A stretch of 64,000 nucleotides of DNA from Eutypa lata. Lineage: Eukaryota > Ascomycota > Sordariomycetes > Xylariales > Diatrypaceae. The position numbers were made by a program, and so were the translations under genes. Of this stretch, positions 1 through 12,996 are shown in pieces; positions within the stretch are counted from its first letter, which is position 1; the number at the start of each line of letters is the position of its first letter. The stretch is taken from positions 1,984,001 to 2,048,000 of the forward strand of contig JAKULF010000005.1 in the NCBI GenBank assembly GCA_022661535.1, given 5' to 3'. Below the pieces are notes generated by a model, which did no database searches, had not been told where the DNA came from, and worked only from the letters and a program-made list of their open reading frames with translations.

Positions 1-832
1 ACCTGACGTGACTTGACTTTCCCCATGATTTATCTCAATGACAGAATGCTGCAAGCCCTCAACCCATTTCGCTTAGAACGATAAGTGAGAATTTGACATG
101 CTTACACCCATGTTCGTAGTATCCAAGGCCAGGATGGCGAATCTAGAAGTGTACAAGATGTTACTTTCCCTTACAATTGCTTTCACCCAACACACTAAGT
201 TTGAGGTTGACGGATTCCAATATCATTTTCGACATGTTTCGCTAGGCGTTGACAGCGCAATTATAGGAAGGAACAACTATACATAGCAAGCGATAAGAAT
301 ATAACATAAACATTGGGCCTAGATAGATGCCTACCTAGGCAACTTCTTAGCACTCTAGAAGAGTTTACTTTAGTTAGAAATCAACCACATTGCAAACTAG
401 GTAGCACTTCAGCATGCATATATCAGTTCACAGAAGACCGCATCTAGGCTGGGCCTTCAAGGATCATTTGTCATAATCGTAATCATCCCGTTATCTTTTG
501 GCAAAGTTTTGTTTCATTTTCCCTAGTGTGACCGGTACCATGCAAACCTCGAAATCGAGCCCAGACCGAACGCGAAAAACTGGAATGGGCGAAACCGAGA
601 ATGACTCTTGATTCCCCCTCTCCCTTCCAAACAATCGCCCGTGCTCATTCCCGTCATTGCCCGCAACCTAGATCTACAGCGTATGATTTTGCCGCGCTAG
701 GTAATAGGTGCCTCAGGGGAAAGTTGGTGGAGATTTCCCATTGTGATTTGATAATACCCTGATGATGACACGAGTCGAACTTCGCAATCGGTGGTTCGGC
801 GGGCGTTGCGGGAGACAGGCGAAAGTCGGTAT
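1..832. other. Intergenic, 3' flank of the eL39 gene
   Basis: No coding sequence could be supported here. The short open frames have no recognisable protein content and no splice logic linking them. The segment nearest 830 should hold the 3' UTR and polyadenylation region of the eL39 gene, which runs leftward. Confidence 0.5.
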
Positions 833-1313
833 CTAGATACCGAGACGAGTCTTGCGCCAATGTCTTCTCTTGGCATTATATCTATACAATCGATGAATTA
901 GTAAATGGTGAATTTTTTCCCCGCAGAAATTCTTTCTCATCAAGAATGATTCTGATGGAGAAAGGGATCGTAGACACAAGGCCACAGAAATGTGGCGGTG
1001 ATGTATTTATTCGTACCTGATCGTGTTGCCAGTGCGAAGTCGGATCCATTGCGGGATAGGGCGGTTCTGCTTCTGGGCCTTGGCCAGCTTCTGCTTGGTA
1101 CGGAAAGACTTGTGGCTCTGTGTATTGAGGGTGTGGTCAGCTTGCGGTTCTCATGATTGATATTGGGATAAAAATCCCCTCCACCCGAGCAATATTTCAA
1201 CAAACAGCCATATAGTACGAGGTTTTGTCTAACAAGGTTCGAGATGAGGCGATTCCCTCTCTCTACATGACTTCAACATAATGAATGCAAGACTGATAGA
1301 AACTTACCGGCAT
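833..1313 (-). CDS. RPL39: 60S ribosomal protein eL39 (L39)
   Basis: This encodes the very small basic protein eL39 of the large ribosomal subunit, which sits near the peptide exit tunnel. Three exons (1308-1313, 1017-1117, 833-881, read on the minus strand) give exactly 51 residues, the normal family length. The first exon is only ATGCCG, then GTAAGT; exon 2 begins [14 protein letters not shown] and contains [12 protein letters not shown]; exon 3 encodes [15 protein letters not shown]. The second intron splits the Arg codon before Tyr. The match to the universally conserved eL39 sequence leaves little doubt. It shares a 0.94 kb upstream region with the divergent ARL1 gene. A six-base first exon is common in fungal ribosomal protein genes and would be missed by simple ORF calling. 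Confidence 0.97.
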
Positions 1314-2255
1314 TTTGACTGCTTCTGCTGATGCACCAAATGTCGAGATGTGTGGTTTGTGACTTTCTTAGGTTGAGTTGAAGGAAAGAGGTGGAGTAAA
1401 TTCCCAAGTCAAGTCAAATCAGTGGGTGACCGAATTTTTTGACGCAGTAAGGGTTTTGCAGCCCTTTAGCCGATTGTGTGTGGGCTTATCTACGTAGTGA
1501 AGTGGTCTAAGCTTTTATTTATTCATATCCCATGAAGTCACGTGGTCTGGATCTTTATCTTTCAGAGTTACCTAAATGGTGATAAGATAACACCCTTCCC
1601 GGCATCCGATAAGCTCCCCTGCCCGACCGACAGCCCTGGCATTGAAGAAAACGGTGCTGCAACCTTGAATGACCCTCTGCCCCAGTTGCCGGCTTTTCCT
1701 AGGACCAATCCTAGCAGTGCAAAAGTTGGTTAGGCTGGATTAAGGTGCTGCATCTTGCCTGCTTTAGGCTGTGGCTGCGGCGGCCTCCCTGGCGAAGAAT
1801 GACGGAGACCCAGACCCATATGCTTAGAAACCAGAATTCCAAGAACAAGGAGGTCATTCATTCAATCAATCAATCATTCATTCAGTCAGGAGAGAGATCC
1901 TTTATCTATAAACGGGACACTCCAGACAATACCCATACTTATTAACTTAATTAATATCATTTTCACGGGAACACTTATCTCGGCGTTTATTGTTGATTCC
2001 CTACATCTAGAGTTCGACGGATCTATCTTAATTCGAGACGCGAAACTCATCGTCTAATAGTTACCGCGTTTTATCTCTATCGACCTGCTACTCACCATCT
2101 CGGCCTCCTTCCCCTGAACAGCCCATAGTTCCGCCTATATCCGCTCCACGCTAGGCACACGCGCATCTGATCGCGTGGACACATTACACTGACCCGAACT
2201 ACCCATCCGAACGGCGAGAACCTTATCGAGGAACTATTGAAAAAAGGCACACAAG
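1314..2255. promoter_or_regulatory. Divergent promoter region between RPL39 and ARL1
   Basis: This 0.94 kb interval separates two genes transcribed away from each other, so it must hold both promoters. Visible elements are a CCAAT word near 1703, a TATAAA at 1907-1912 on the ARL1 side, and a short degenerate TCAT/CAAT tetranucleotide run around 1855-1885. I see no open frame with protein-like content. Promoter function is inferred from gene order only. Confidence 0.55.
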
Positions 2256-3237
2256 ATGGGTCAGAGCATGTCGTGGCTGTCAGGCCTTTTATGGTCAAAG
2301 AAAGAGATAAGGATTCTGATCCTCGGGCTGGTACGTTGGAGCTGTCAGAGCTTGATCCCCCCCTTTCTATCCTTGGGACGAGGCGAAGCAATGCACCGTG
2401 GCGAAGCAGAGTTAGGCTAACCTCAACTTTACAGGATAACGCAGGAAAGACGACATTATTATATAGGCTCAAGGTCGGTTCAACCTCACGTTTCATTGCG
2501 TCCGACCCTTCATGATATCTGCACAAAGGCGTCCCAAACCTACGCAGCCACGTCAGCCTGATCTAGGCAATGCATCCCCATACGGATACATACAATGCTA
2601 CATCATGCACGGCCCCTTTTCCCATTTCCCCGGGCGCCATCCCCAGCCCGGAGTAATACTTAACAAAAGATTCAGCAAAAAGAAAAAAGGAAGGCAGGCT
2701 AACACGCCCGGCTCGTGGTGCAGATAGGCGAGGTAGTGACGACGATCCCGACGATAGGCTTCAACGTGGAGTCGGTGACGTACAAGAACCTGAACTTCAA
2801 CGTGTGGGACCTGGGCGGGCAAACGTCGATCCGCCCCTACTGGCGGTGCTACTACGCGAACACGGCGGCCGTCATCTTCGTCGTCGACAGTACCGATATC
2901 GAACGCCTGCAGACCGCCTCTGAGGAGCTCGCTGCCATGCTCAACGAGGAGGAACTCAAGGATGCGTCTTTGTTGGTCTTCGCCAACAAACAGGACCAGC
3001 CGGGCACTAAGGGCGCGGGTGAGATCAGCGAAGCCCTCCGGCTGGGGGAGCTGCGTGATAGGAACTGGAGTATTATGGCTTGCTCGGCGGTGGATGGGAG
3101 CGGTGTTAACGAGGGTATGGATTGGTTGGTGGTGAGTTCAACCCCCGTCCCTCCCTGGACCTCTTTCTTTTTGGGTCTACATTATTCTGTGCTGATTCCG
3201 ACTAACATAGTCACAGCAAACGGTACAACAGGACTAA
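2256..3237 (+). CDS. ARL1: ADP-ribosylation factor-like GTPase 1 (ARL1)
   Basis: This is a small Arf-family GTPase that recruits GRIP-domain golgins to the trans-Golgi. Exons 2256-2330, 2435-2473, 2724-3131 and 3217-3237 give 180 residues, normal for the family. Gly2 follows the initiator Met (N-myristoylation site). The P-loop GLDNAGKT is at residues 24-31, switch I TIPTIGFN at 45-52, DLGGQ with catalytic Gln71 at 67-71, and NKQD later. The numbering matches Arf proteins exactly, which supports the start codon and splicing. Intron 1 falls inside the P-loop codons, between Leu25 and Asp26. The protein ends WLVQTVQQD. Assignment to ARL1 rather than ARF1 rests on the switch regions and the [14 protein letters not shown]-terminus. 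It is divergent from RPL39. Confidence 0.95.
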
Positions 3238-3796
3238 CGCCCTGCCACGCCACGAAATAAACCTGTGCAACAACACCTTACGACTATAATCTAGGTTACG
3301 CACATTAATATGACATATTTACAATGGCAGTCTTGGACAGACTACCATCGTAGTCTGTTGGTTCGATGATTATGAAACGAAAAGCAAAGAGGGGCGAACG
3401 GAGGATCTTAATAGTTGATACGCTAGCTTCCTAGCCGGCCTTACCTCCTTAAGTTCCGTTTTGAACGTGGAAAGGAAATATTGCGTTCTAGCTAAGGAGA
3501 AGGGGAACAATTTCAAAACTAAGTTGCCCAGAGAAGCGGGGCTAGCTAGAATGGTCAACTTACCACGAATCTTGATATGGGATGTTTTCTTGCGAGAGGG
3601 TAGGGAACTGGGCACGTATATGATCATCGTGAACAAGAAGGGGGCGGGGGAGAGAGAGATGGACAAGGCATGGGCGTCAGGGTACAAAGTAACGTACGAT
3701 AGATACGGTATGAGAAAGAAAGGCGGCTGGGTGTTTACATCATTGAGTGACTGGAACCTGGCCTGGCCTTGTATAATAAGACACTACCACATATGC

Positions 3797-3827
<31 letters not shown>

Positions 3828-5076
3828 CGCCTCACCCCCAGCTGCTCGACTGACTGGATGGCTGGCCGGGATATAATACGAATTCAGAAGAGACTGGGTA
3901 TTGAAGCGGTGAACGCACGGGCGATATGTAATGTTCACCATCATGTACCTAGTACACTCTATCCTTATAACTATTATCTACCTACATGTCTCACGAAGTA
4001 GAAAAAGGCATTAAACACTCACTAGGTAGGTAGTGGCTACAGACTTCGTTCTTCTGCGCATGAGTGCTTGTCTGTATGTTAGAGTAGTACCTAGGCACCT
4101 TGTGTGCTTTTCGAGTCCGGACCCGAGGAGGCTCCACTCGGACCTTGACGATCACGGCGCGCTAATTCCGCTATAGCTACGTATGTACATACGTGGAACC
4201 CGCTGGGAACTCGGTGTTACTGCGCACACAGGCACAACGGACGGGAAGCTGGGTCGAGGAGACGTTGCATGTAATGTATGCAGTGATCCTTGGGGTTGTG
4301 GTAGTTTAAATATATAATAGCCGCATGTTAGCTGGAAACAACTGATATCCGCGATAATTCATATCAAAACCCATTCCTGTACTGATGCTTGAATGCTATC
4401 GATAGTCTACTCATTTCTTGATATTAAATGGCTTTTATGTGAAGTTGGACGAGTTATCCTACTTAGATACTTCGTAGGTAGAACATATATAATCCGAAGC
4501 ACCCAGGGTATATCCTTTTTCATTAGGTAACGCTGGGTACCTGCCTTATTAGATTGAATACCTATAGGCATATTGGACAATTACCATATACCCCTTTAAA
4601 TTTAAGGGAGGTTCTATAGGGCCTTGTGAACAAGCATAATTCACTATACTCACTTTGTGACTACTTGTATGGTTGGTATCTAGTTAGGATCTGGAAATTG
4701 TAAGCTGTTAGTTAATATATGTCAAGGCTTGTTACTGGGGGACAAATTTGTATTATAACTAGCACCATTTGTCTTTAATTTTTGTATTATATGGGTAATT
4801 ATTGCACATCAAGTTTTGAAAGGCATTCACTATGTTAATATATATAAGTTTTAGATGAAATGCATTAATATTTTGAAAAGCAAAGTTGTATAGAGTATGA
4901 CAGCCGCAATAAAAGGGGGATTTTAGCGCTAAAGCTTGGAGCTAAGTTAAGTAAATTCTGGAATGCCCCGCCCCCACTTCGATGACGATAAAGGGTCTCG
5001 ATTTCAGCGCGACTTACAAAAATTTCAACCTCCAATTCGGAAAGTCGGTTGGAGAGATAGCATCTCATCTGTCAAT
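3238..5076. other. Intergenic, AT-rich, no gene supported
   Basis: This 1.8 kb gap lies between ARL1 and the FGAM synthase gene. It contains an AT dinucleotide microsatellite (annotated separately) and AT-rich, unstructured DNA. Opposed open frames at 3370-3853 have no domain or splice support and partly run through the repeat. The right end is expected to hold the FGAM synthase promoter; no clear TATA or CCAAT box was assigned. Confidence 0.5.
3797..3821. repeat. AT dinucleotide microsatellite
   Basis: A perfect AT run of about 12.5 units, flanked by further imperfect ATAT/ACATAT sequence to about 3828. It lies in intergenic DNA downstream of ARL1. Length variation among strains would be expected. 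Confidence 0.95.
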
Positions 5077-8000
5077 ATGGGGTACGAGGTTCTACTTGGT
5101 GAGTCGTGCTTCACGGTTTCTGAAGCTCAGAAACTCTCTGTACAGATAAATCAAAAGAGCGATGCCCAGGTACAGCAGATCAGCGGGCAATGGCTCTACT
5201 ATGTCGACTCAGAGAACAAGGGGAACAGCGGCGTAGAGAACACCCTCGAAAGAGTCAAGCAATTGGTTCAGGCCTCGAACGTAGTGTCAACCGGAATACC
5301 CTCCAAATCCTCGGACGAGAGCGGGAAGACCCTCGTTATTTACATTGCTCCCCGAAACACACCCTCGCCATGGAGTTCTAAAGCTACGAGTATCGCTCAG
5401 GTTTGCGGGGTGAAGGCGCGTATCGAAAGGGGCCGAGTCGTGACGATCGAGTTCGATGAATCCTTCAATGGCGACACAACGTCTTTCAGAGACATCCTAC
5501 ACGACAGGATGACCGAATCCTTCACCGAGTCACTGCCGCAAGCCGCTACGATGTTCGCCGAAGGAGCTAGAGGGGAGCTTGTCGTTGTCGACATATTCGC
5601 GGACGAGAGGGGCCCCTTAGCCGCTTTACAAGACTACAATAAAGAGCAGGGACTGGGCTTGGATATACCTAACATGGAGTACCTCGTGGAGCAATACAAA
5701 GCTCTTGGAAGATCACCTGTACGCGACCATCCATTCTCTCGAGCTGGTAATGTGGAATTCAGACTGTTGACGCCCATCGTTGCAGAATGACGTCGAGCTC
5801 TTCATGTTCGCCCAGGTCAACTCGGAGCATTGCAGACACCACGTGTTCAATGCCTCTTGGACCATCGACGGCGTGACCAAGGGACAGAGCCTCTTTGAGA
5901 TGATCAAACATACCCATAAGTCTACTCCTGACTTCGTGGTTAGCGCTTATTCCGATAATGCTGCCGTGTAAGTATATACTTCAGAGTGATGACCTGGACC
6001 AATGTCCTATGCCATCGTGTTATACTAAGGCGTACTGACTTCTACTGATACAGTATGTCTGGAGACGAGGGGAACTTCTGGGCTCCTGATTACTCATTGA
6101 GGAGCTGGAGGCTTACTAGCGAGGTAGTTCAACCTCTAATCAAGGTGGAGACTCATAACCATCCCACTGCTATATCGTAAGCGTTTTTTATGTCATTATT
6201 ACCGAACCTAGGCGATGAATAACGGAGTACCGGCCGAATTGCGAACCATCCATCCAATAGCTGTCTAGCGGCCTGTGGTATGGCTTGCTCATTAGACGAA
6301 ACCCCGGGAGACAGACTAGACCCCTGCTCTCGTGATCCTGGCTTCGAGCTTGTCTACTAACTTTGATACTATAGACCATTTCCCGGAGCGGCTACTGGTA
6401 GTGGTGGTGAGATTCGTGATGAGGGTGCTGTAGGAAGGGGTTCGACGCCTAAGGCAGGCCTCTGTGGCTTCTGGGTCTCAGACCTGTTAATACCCGATAA
6501 CAAGCAGCCTTGGGAGGCTGACATTGGACGACCTGGACACTACGCTTCAAGTATTGACATAATGCTGGAAGCCCCGATCGGTTCAGCTCGCTTCAACAAC
6601 GAATTCGGCCGACCTAGTCTTACAGGCACTTTCAGAACACTCCTAACGAAGGATGCCGACTCAGAAGCTGCTGAGTACCGAGGTTATCACAAACCTATCA
6701 TGGTGAGCACCATTACTGAGCATAGAGCTTCCAAGTAGTCGTGGAATACCCTTTCCAAAAAAGGCACCCTCTAGAAATATGGGAGAAAAAGCTGACACGA
6801 ATTCTTACAGATTGCGGGTGGTATTGGTAGCGTACGACCTCAACATGCTATCAAGGAACCGGCATATGTTCATGATGGCGCTCATGTAAGAACCCTTATT
6901 CCAGCTAAACGGGGAATTATATTAGCTCTAACAGCTTTTATACATCCCCTACTCTCGCCCCTTTTGTAATCTGACGAGATTTCTTGTAGCTAACCGCAGT
7001 TGTTGTAGGTTATTGTCCTTGGAGGTCCCGCCATGTTGATTGGGCTTGGTGAGTCTTCGCTTTCATATTCACTAGTGGTAACCGATTACCCTCGTTACAA
7101 ATGCTAATAATGTCATGAATAGGTGGTGGCGCCGCGTCGTCTAACACTGGATCGGAAGCTTCAGCAGATCTCGATTTCAATAGTGTGCAGCGCGGCAACC
7201 CCGAGATGGAACGGCGCGCTCAGATGGTGATCAACACTTGCGTCGCGTTAGGCCAGGAGAGCCCAATTGCTTTCATCCATGACGTGGGTGCCGGTGGACT
7301 TTCAAATGCCATTCCCGAACTCGTCAAGGACGCCGGCTTCGGTGGAAAATTCGAACTTCGTCAGGTCGAAAGTGCCGACAATTCCATGTCTCCCTTACAG
7401 ATCTGGTGCAACGAAGCCCAGGAGAGATACGTCCTCCTCGTAAACAGAGATGCTCTGAACCGCTTTACGAGCATTTGTCGGAGGGAGCGCTGTGGATTCT
7501 CGGTGGTGGGACATGCCACTGCGCCAGACGATTACGGGAAATCTAAGCTAGTTTTGACCGATCGCGAGCCGACTATTGAGTCTCCTGTCGACCCAATAAA
7601 CCTGCCAATGGATGTCCTCTTTCCTCCAGGGCGAAGGATCTCGAAGGAGGTTCAGACGGTCAAGAAGAACCTCCACCCATTCAGTGCATCAGATAGTCTC
7701 AAGGAACAACATGGTACGACGGAACTTAGCGACATGGTATCCAAGGCTACAGAACTAGTCTTCTCGCTCCCCTCCGTGGGTTCTAAATTGTTCCTTATTA
7801 CCATTGGTGACCGTACCGTCGGTGGCCTAACCGTGCGAGATCAGCTCGTTGGTCCGTGGCAGACCCCTGTCGCTGATGTTGCTGTCACCCTGACAAGCTT
7901 TGGCCTTGATAACAAAACACATCGAGGAGAGGCAATGGCAATGCAAGTTATATCCCCGTTTATCTGTTCTTCCATTTCGACCTGTATTAGTCATACGGAC

Positions 8001-10148
8001 CAAGGTTTCTTTGATTGATATACTGCTCTGGATTAGTATATAATACTAACTTTTATTTTTAGGGGAGAAAAGCCAAACCTCGCCTTGATTTCAGCTGGTG
8101 CCTCAGCTCGGATGGCTGTTGCCGAGAGTTTGATGAACTTAGGTGCTGCAGACATAAAACCTGGTTCCTTCAAAGGTGACCTTAAACGCGTAAAACTTTC
8201 CGCCAACTGGATGGCGGCTGTCAACCACCCTGGAGAAGGCGCTGAGCTGTATGAAGCCGTTCAAGCTATCGGCTTGGACCTTTGCCCGCAGTTGGGCATC
8301 TCTATCCCCGTAGGAAAAGACTCGACATCCATGAAGGCATCCTGGAAGGATCGGGAGACCGAAGAGTCTAGGAGTGTCACGGCCCCGGTATCCCTCGTCA
8401 TTTCTGCCTTCAGTCTCGTGGAAGACGTGCGCAGCACCTGGACGCCGCAACTCCGACGCGTGGAGGAGGTTGGCGAGAGTGTTCTCCTTTACGTTGATCT
8501 CGCGAAGGGACGTCAGGCCATGGGCGGCTCGGCGTTGGCCCAGTGTCTTGGACAAATTGGGAACGAAGCACCTGACGTCCGTGATGTTGAGTTAATACGT
8601 GACTACTTTGACGCCATGTGGCAACTTCATCAGGTATGTCTAATTCTACAAACGCTCTATTTCAGAGTGTATGCTAACTATATATGCCAATAGGAGAATG
8701 TCGTGCTCGCCTATCATGATCGGTCAGACGGAGGACTGCTGACTACCGTTGCGGAGATGATGTTCGCCGGCCGCTGCGGTGCCGAGATCTCCGTCGACAG
8801 CCTCGCCACCTCTGAATCCGGCGTTCTCGACGCCCTCTTCAACGAGGAGCTCGGTGCGGTGTTCCAGATCCGAAAGCGCGACGAGAACAGGTTCAAGTCA
8901 TGCTTCGCAACCTGCGGCCCCCCTGCCGGCCTGATCCGGACCATCGGATACATCCGGCCGACGCCCAAGCAGTCCCTCCTCGTCAAGTACCGGTCCAAGG
9001 CCGTGCTCGACGTCGACAGAACCCAGCTCCAGAAATGGTGGTCCGGCACCTCCTTCCAGATGCAGAAGCTGCGCGACAACCCCGCGTGCGCGCAGTCGGA
9101 ATTTGATAGCCTGGCGGACGATCGCGATCCCGGCCTACACTATAAACTCACGTTTAACCCTGCCGCGGTCGGTCTTCCGGCTATGATTAACCTTAAGGCC
9201 TTGGTTTCGCGGCCACGAGGTTAGTACGGCCGTTTATGCATTCATTCTTTCCCCGTGGTTGTATCTTGAGCGGGGACTGACCTATTTTAGTTGCCATATT
9301 GCGAGAGCAGGGCGTGAACGGATATGCCGAGATGGCATTCGCGTTCCACGCAGCGGGTTTCGACGCTGTCGACGTGCATATGTCTGAGATCCTCGATGGA
9401 CTTTCGTTGGAAGGATTCCGTGGAATAGCTGCTTGTGGTGGCTTTTCGTATGGGTAAGTAACTTTAACAGCTCGGCCACATTGCCTTCTGTACCCTGCCA
9501 AGGAAGCAACTGGTTATTAATACTCTTCGTTATAGTGACGTTCTTGGCGCTGGAAACGGATGGGCTCAATCCATCCTTATGCACGATGGCGCGCGGAGGA
9601 CGTTCGAGAACTTCTTCAAGCGGCCGGACACCTTCTCGTTCGGCATCTGCAACGGCTGCCAGCTGCTGACCCGACTCAAGGAGCTGATCCCGGGCGCGGA
9701 GGGCTGGCCGACGTTCGTCGAGAACACGAGCTCGCAGTTCGAGGGCCGGTTTTCCATGGTGCGCGTCGAGGACCAAGGCCCGGCGGGTTCGGTCTTCTTC
9801 TCCGACATGGCGGGCTCGGCGCTGCCGATCGTGGTGTCGCACGGCGAGGGCCGCGCCTCGTTCGCGTCCCCCGCCGCCCTCGACGCCCTCGACGCCGCAG
9901 GGCTCGTCCCCCTCCGCTACGTCGACAACTACGGCCGCCCCACCGAGGCCTACCCGGCCAACCCCAACGGCTCGCCCCGCGGCATCGCCGGCGTCCGCAG
10001 CCGCGACGGCCGCGCCCTCGCCATGATGCCCCACCCCGAGCGCACCATCATGGGCGACGTCGCGTCCTGGATGCCCCATTCCTTGCGCGATAACCAGTAT
10101 GGTCCCTGGTTTAGGCTGTTCTTGAACGCGAGGAAGTGGGTGGGTTAG
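5077..10148 (+). CDS. ADE6: Phosphoribosylformylglycinamidine (FGAM) synthase
   Basis: This single-chain PurL-type enzyme catalyses the fourth step of de novo purine synthesis, converting FGAR plus glutamine and ATP to FGAM. Eleven exons (5077-5718, 5786-5967, 6054-6176, 6375-6702, 6811-6885, 7009-7048, 7123-7942, 8063-8633, 8694-9219, 9291-9453, 9536-10148) sum to 1360 residues, the usual eukaryotic length. Visible landmarks are [43 protein letters not shown] and a C-terminal class I glutamine amidotransferase domain with GICNGCQ (nucleophile Cys about 1195) and a final PHPER. The start at 5077 ([10 protein letters not shown]) fits the family better than an upstream in-frame ATG at 4963. Intron 7 (7943-8062) appears to use a GC donor. 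The gene converges with the GMC oxidase gene. Confidence 0.97.
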
Positions 10149-10658
10149 GCACTGCCGCCTACATGGGGGTGAGATGCAAGCAAGAAAATAAGATTGTATG
10201 TGTTTGTGTGGTTTGCATATAAGTGGCTGGCTAGTCGATGACTGGCTGGCAGCTTGGTTGAAAGGCGTTCGTGTTCGATATTTATTCTGGAGGGATAGGG
10301 GGTCTGGCGAAGAGAAAAACAAAATAAAATGAGTGAAAGACTGGAAAGCAGAAATGAAAGAATGCGCATTGTGGTGGTAGATATACAGTCTAGAGTAATC
10401 CACCTATATGTTCTACTTAGACATTATACGAATTGTCCTGTGACATATCGTGTGCTCGACGATTCCTAATACATACTTAGACTATATGCTAGATATACCT
10501 AATGTAGGGAGACTTTAGCGAGTCGAAGCTCCTTAATTTCAGGTTCAAAGCACGTGGATGTATTTGATTCATAGATTAACCAGCAACTGACTACATAGGT
10601 CAGATATCTAAAACCAGAAGAAGAAAAAATAAAAAAATCATCATAGTCGTTATATTGC
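10149..10658. other. Convergent 3' intergenic region
   Basis: This lies between the 3' ends of the FGAM synthase and GMC oxidoreductase genes. It should hold both 3' UTRs. No gene or structured element is visible; an antisense open frame enters it from the FGAM synthase coding region but has no support. Confidence 0.5.
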
Positions 10659-12996
10659 CTACTGCGGGGTGAGACCTAACTCCCGAATGAAGATATCAGC
10701 CGCCTTCTCGCCAATCATCAAGGCCGTGTTGTTTGTGTTGGCGGCGACATTGGTGGGAGGGATGCTGATGTCAGCGATCTTCAGGCCCCGGACCCCGTAG
10801 ACGCTGAGATCAGCATCGACGACGCCGAACTCGTCGCGCGGCGCCATCTTGCACGTGCCGAGCGAGTGCCACGTCGTGTTGATGTTCTCGCGGAGATGCT
10901 TTTCCAGGATCTTATCGTCCTCGGCCGTGTACTCGATGGTGGTTGCGGACCCAGATGCTTGACCCCCGTCAGCCGCATCCTCGACCAACGCCGCCTTCGA
11001 GCTGGGCGGGAACGGCGGGTGCGTCAGGGCCAGCTCCCCGCGGAACGTCTTCATGCGACGCGCCACCTCCCGCTGCTTCTTGTACCCCCAAATCTGCTTC
11101 TTCAGGTCGATGTCGTTCGCGTCGCTGAAGAACCCCGTCTCGAAGTCGATGGGATCGTCTACGGATGGCCCTGTGATGTGCTGTGATGGTGGGTGAGCAT
11201 GCGTTTTGCCCGATTTTACAATAAGGTTACGGCGAAATTTGATGAGAGGAGAGTTCTAGCATGGGGATACAACTTACTACGTGCCCTCGAGAGTACGGAT
11301 ACGCGGTGTAAGGGCCAATGGTGAAGTATTGGCCAGCTGGAATTGCTGCATGGTCACCGAGGTAGCTGTAATTGGTTGACTTAGTAAATAGAAAATCGAG
11401 GATACCGAGATGCGTTGATCACCCGAAAAGGGCTGAATATTACTCACGTGTCTACTAGAGCCATTAGCATAAGTGGCCTATTCGGCGCATCCTTGAAATC
11501 CCTATCCCACTGCAACATCTAGAGTCAGTAATTACTTCTCTATAAGTGGTTTAAATATGGGAGTTATTCGGGGGTTATTGCTCCCGAACATGCCCCTTTC
11601 AGTACCCTTTAAGCACCAAAGATAAGTACAAAGGGGAGGAAACAAACTGGAAACTACCTACGGCAGCCCGGAACTCAGGGCCCAGCGCATCGACCTCGGC
11701 TTCGGTCGGGCGGAGCTTGCTCGAGATATCGACGGTGTTCCAGCCGAGCTTCCTGTCCCGACTCTCGATCAGCGACTCCGCCTGTATCCTGCCGGACAGG
11801 AGCGCGTCGGTGGTATCCTCGGGCCCGACGCCCGCCTTGTACGCGGGGAGAAGCAGGTTGTGGTCCTGGTAGTCGCGCCCCACGCCGGGCACGTCCGCGA
11901 CGACGGGAACGCCCGCCCGCCCGAGCACCTCCGGGTCGCCGACCCCGGACCGCTCGAGCACTGCCGGCGTGCCCAGGGCGCCGCACGACACGACGACCAT
12001 CTTGCGCGCTCTGACCGTCCGCACCGGCGTTAGCGTCGGTCCCCCGATGCCCTGCGCCTGGAACTCCGGGTTGGGGCGGTACTCGACGCCCGTGGCGCGC
12101 TTGCCGCCCTCGTCGCCCTCGTTGTCGAAGAGGACGCGCACGACCTGCGACTCGACCACCACGTGTAGGTTCGGGTGCTTCCCGTCCCGGAGCCGGGGGT
12201 GGAGGTACGTGTGCGTGGTATCCTGCCGCTTGCCCTCGGGACTGACGTAGCGGACCCAGCGCTGTACGCCATTGTTGTCGTCGAGGCTGTTTATGTCTTC
12301 GATCTCCGGGTATCCGAGCTGCTCCATGGCGGCAATGAAATCGTCTTCGGTCACTTTCTCGCGGAATGTACCGTCACTGACATGGATCGGTCCGTCGTGC
12401 CCATGGCGGTTCTTGTCTCCAGGTCCGTGATACGTTTCGAACTACACAAGTGGCGTATTAGTAACATGGTTGACAAGTACTTTTACTTTCTTGTAAGTGA
12501 TATACCTTCTTCAAGAATGGGAGCAGTTCGTCGGCGGACCACCCCTTGGTGTTCCAATCATCGAAATCGTCCCGCTGAGCGCGAGTATACATCGTGAAAT
12601 TGATGGAAGACCCGCCGCCGAGGATGTTGCCAGTGGGGACGATGGGCTCCCTGCCGCCGAGCCTTTCCGCCTTGTTTCCCTTGAAGAAGAGCGCGGTCTT
12701 GCTGCCCGGGACGAGATGGCTCATGTAGAATAAGGGGTTGACGACAAGGGGCAAGTTGTAGTTGTTGATGCCTTGCTCGATGACCAGGATGGATAGAGTG
12801 GGGTCAGCGTCTGCCAACCTAGAGGCGATAATGCAAGCCGCCGTTCCTCCTGTGGTCATGTTAAAGTCAGCAAGTGCGATTGTGGGATATGCGAAACTGG
12901 GAGATTTTCTGTGAAGTCCATTGTATTAGACTTACCACCTGCAATGATCACATCCACCTCCTCAATTTCATCGGCGAGCTTGCTGAATATACCCAT
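10659..12996 (-). CDS. GMC oxidoreductase, alcohol-oxidase-like
   Basis: This is an FAD-dependent oxidoreductase of the glucose-methanol-choline family, which oxidises an alcohol with electron transfer to oxygen. Six exons (12936-12996, 12506-12849, 11662-12441, 11448-11509, 11278-11365, 10659-11180) give 618 residues. The N-terminal Rossmann segment VDVIIAGGGTAACIIASRL binds FAD and is interrupted by intron 1. GNILGGGSSINFTMYTRA is the second FAD signature. The C-terminus carries WHSLGTCKM with the catalytic His and PPTNVAANTNNTALMIGEKAAD with the partner Asn. Overall order, SRG-HV-HITGPS and these motifs resemble fungal alcohol (methanol) oxidases. No secretion signal is seen; the last residues (LGLTPQ) are not a standard peroxisomal PTS1. 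The real substrate cannot be read from sequence. Confidence 0.9.

Noticed and set aside
3370..3853. Opposed open frames downstream of ARL1
   Set aside because: No domain, no splice support, and one runs through the AT microsatellite.
4963..5076. Upstream in-frame ATG extending the FGAM synthase by 38 residues
   Set aside because: The extension is not family-like; the [10 protein letters not shown] start at 5077 matches the expected N-terminus and total length.
9282..10403. 373-residue antisense open frame over the FGAM synthase amidotransferase exon
   Set aside because: It lies opposite a confirmed conserved exon in GC-rich DNA, is Arg/Gly/Ala biased and has no domain content.
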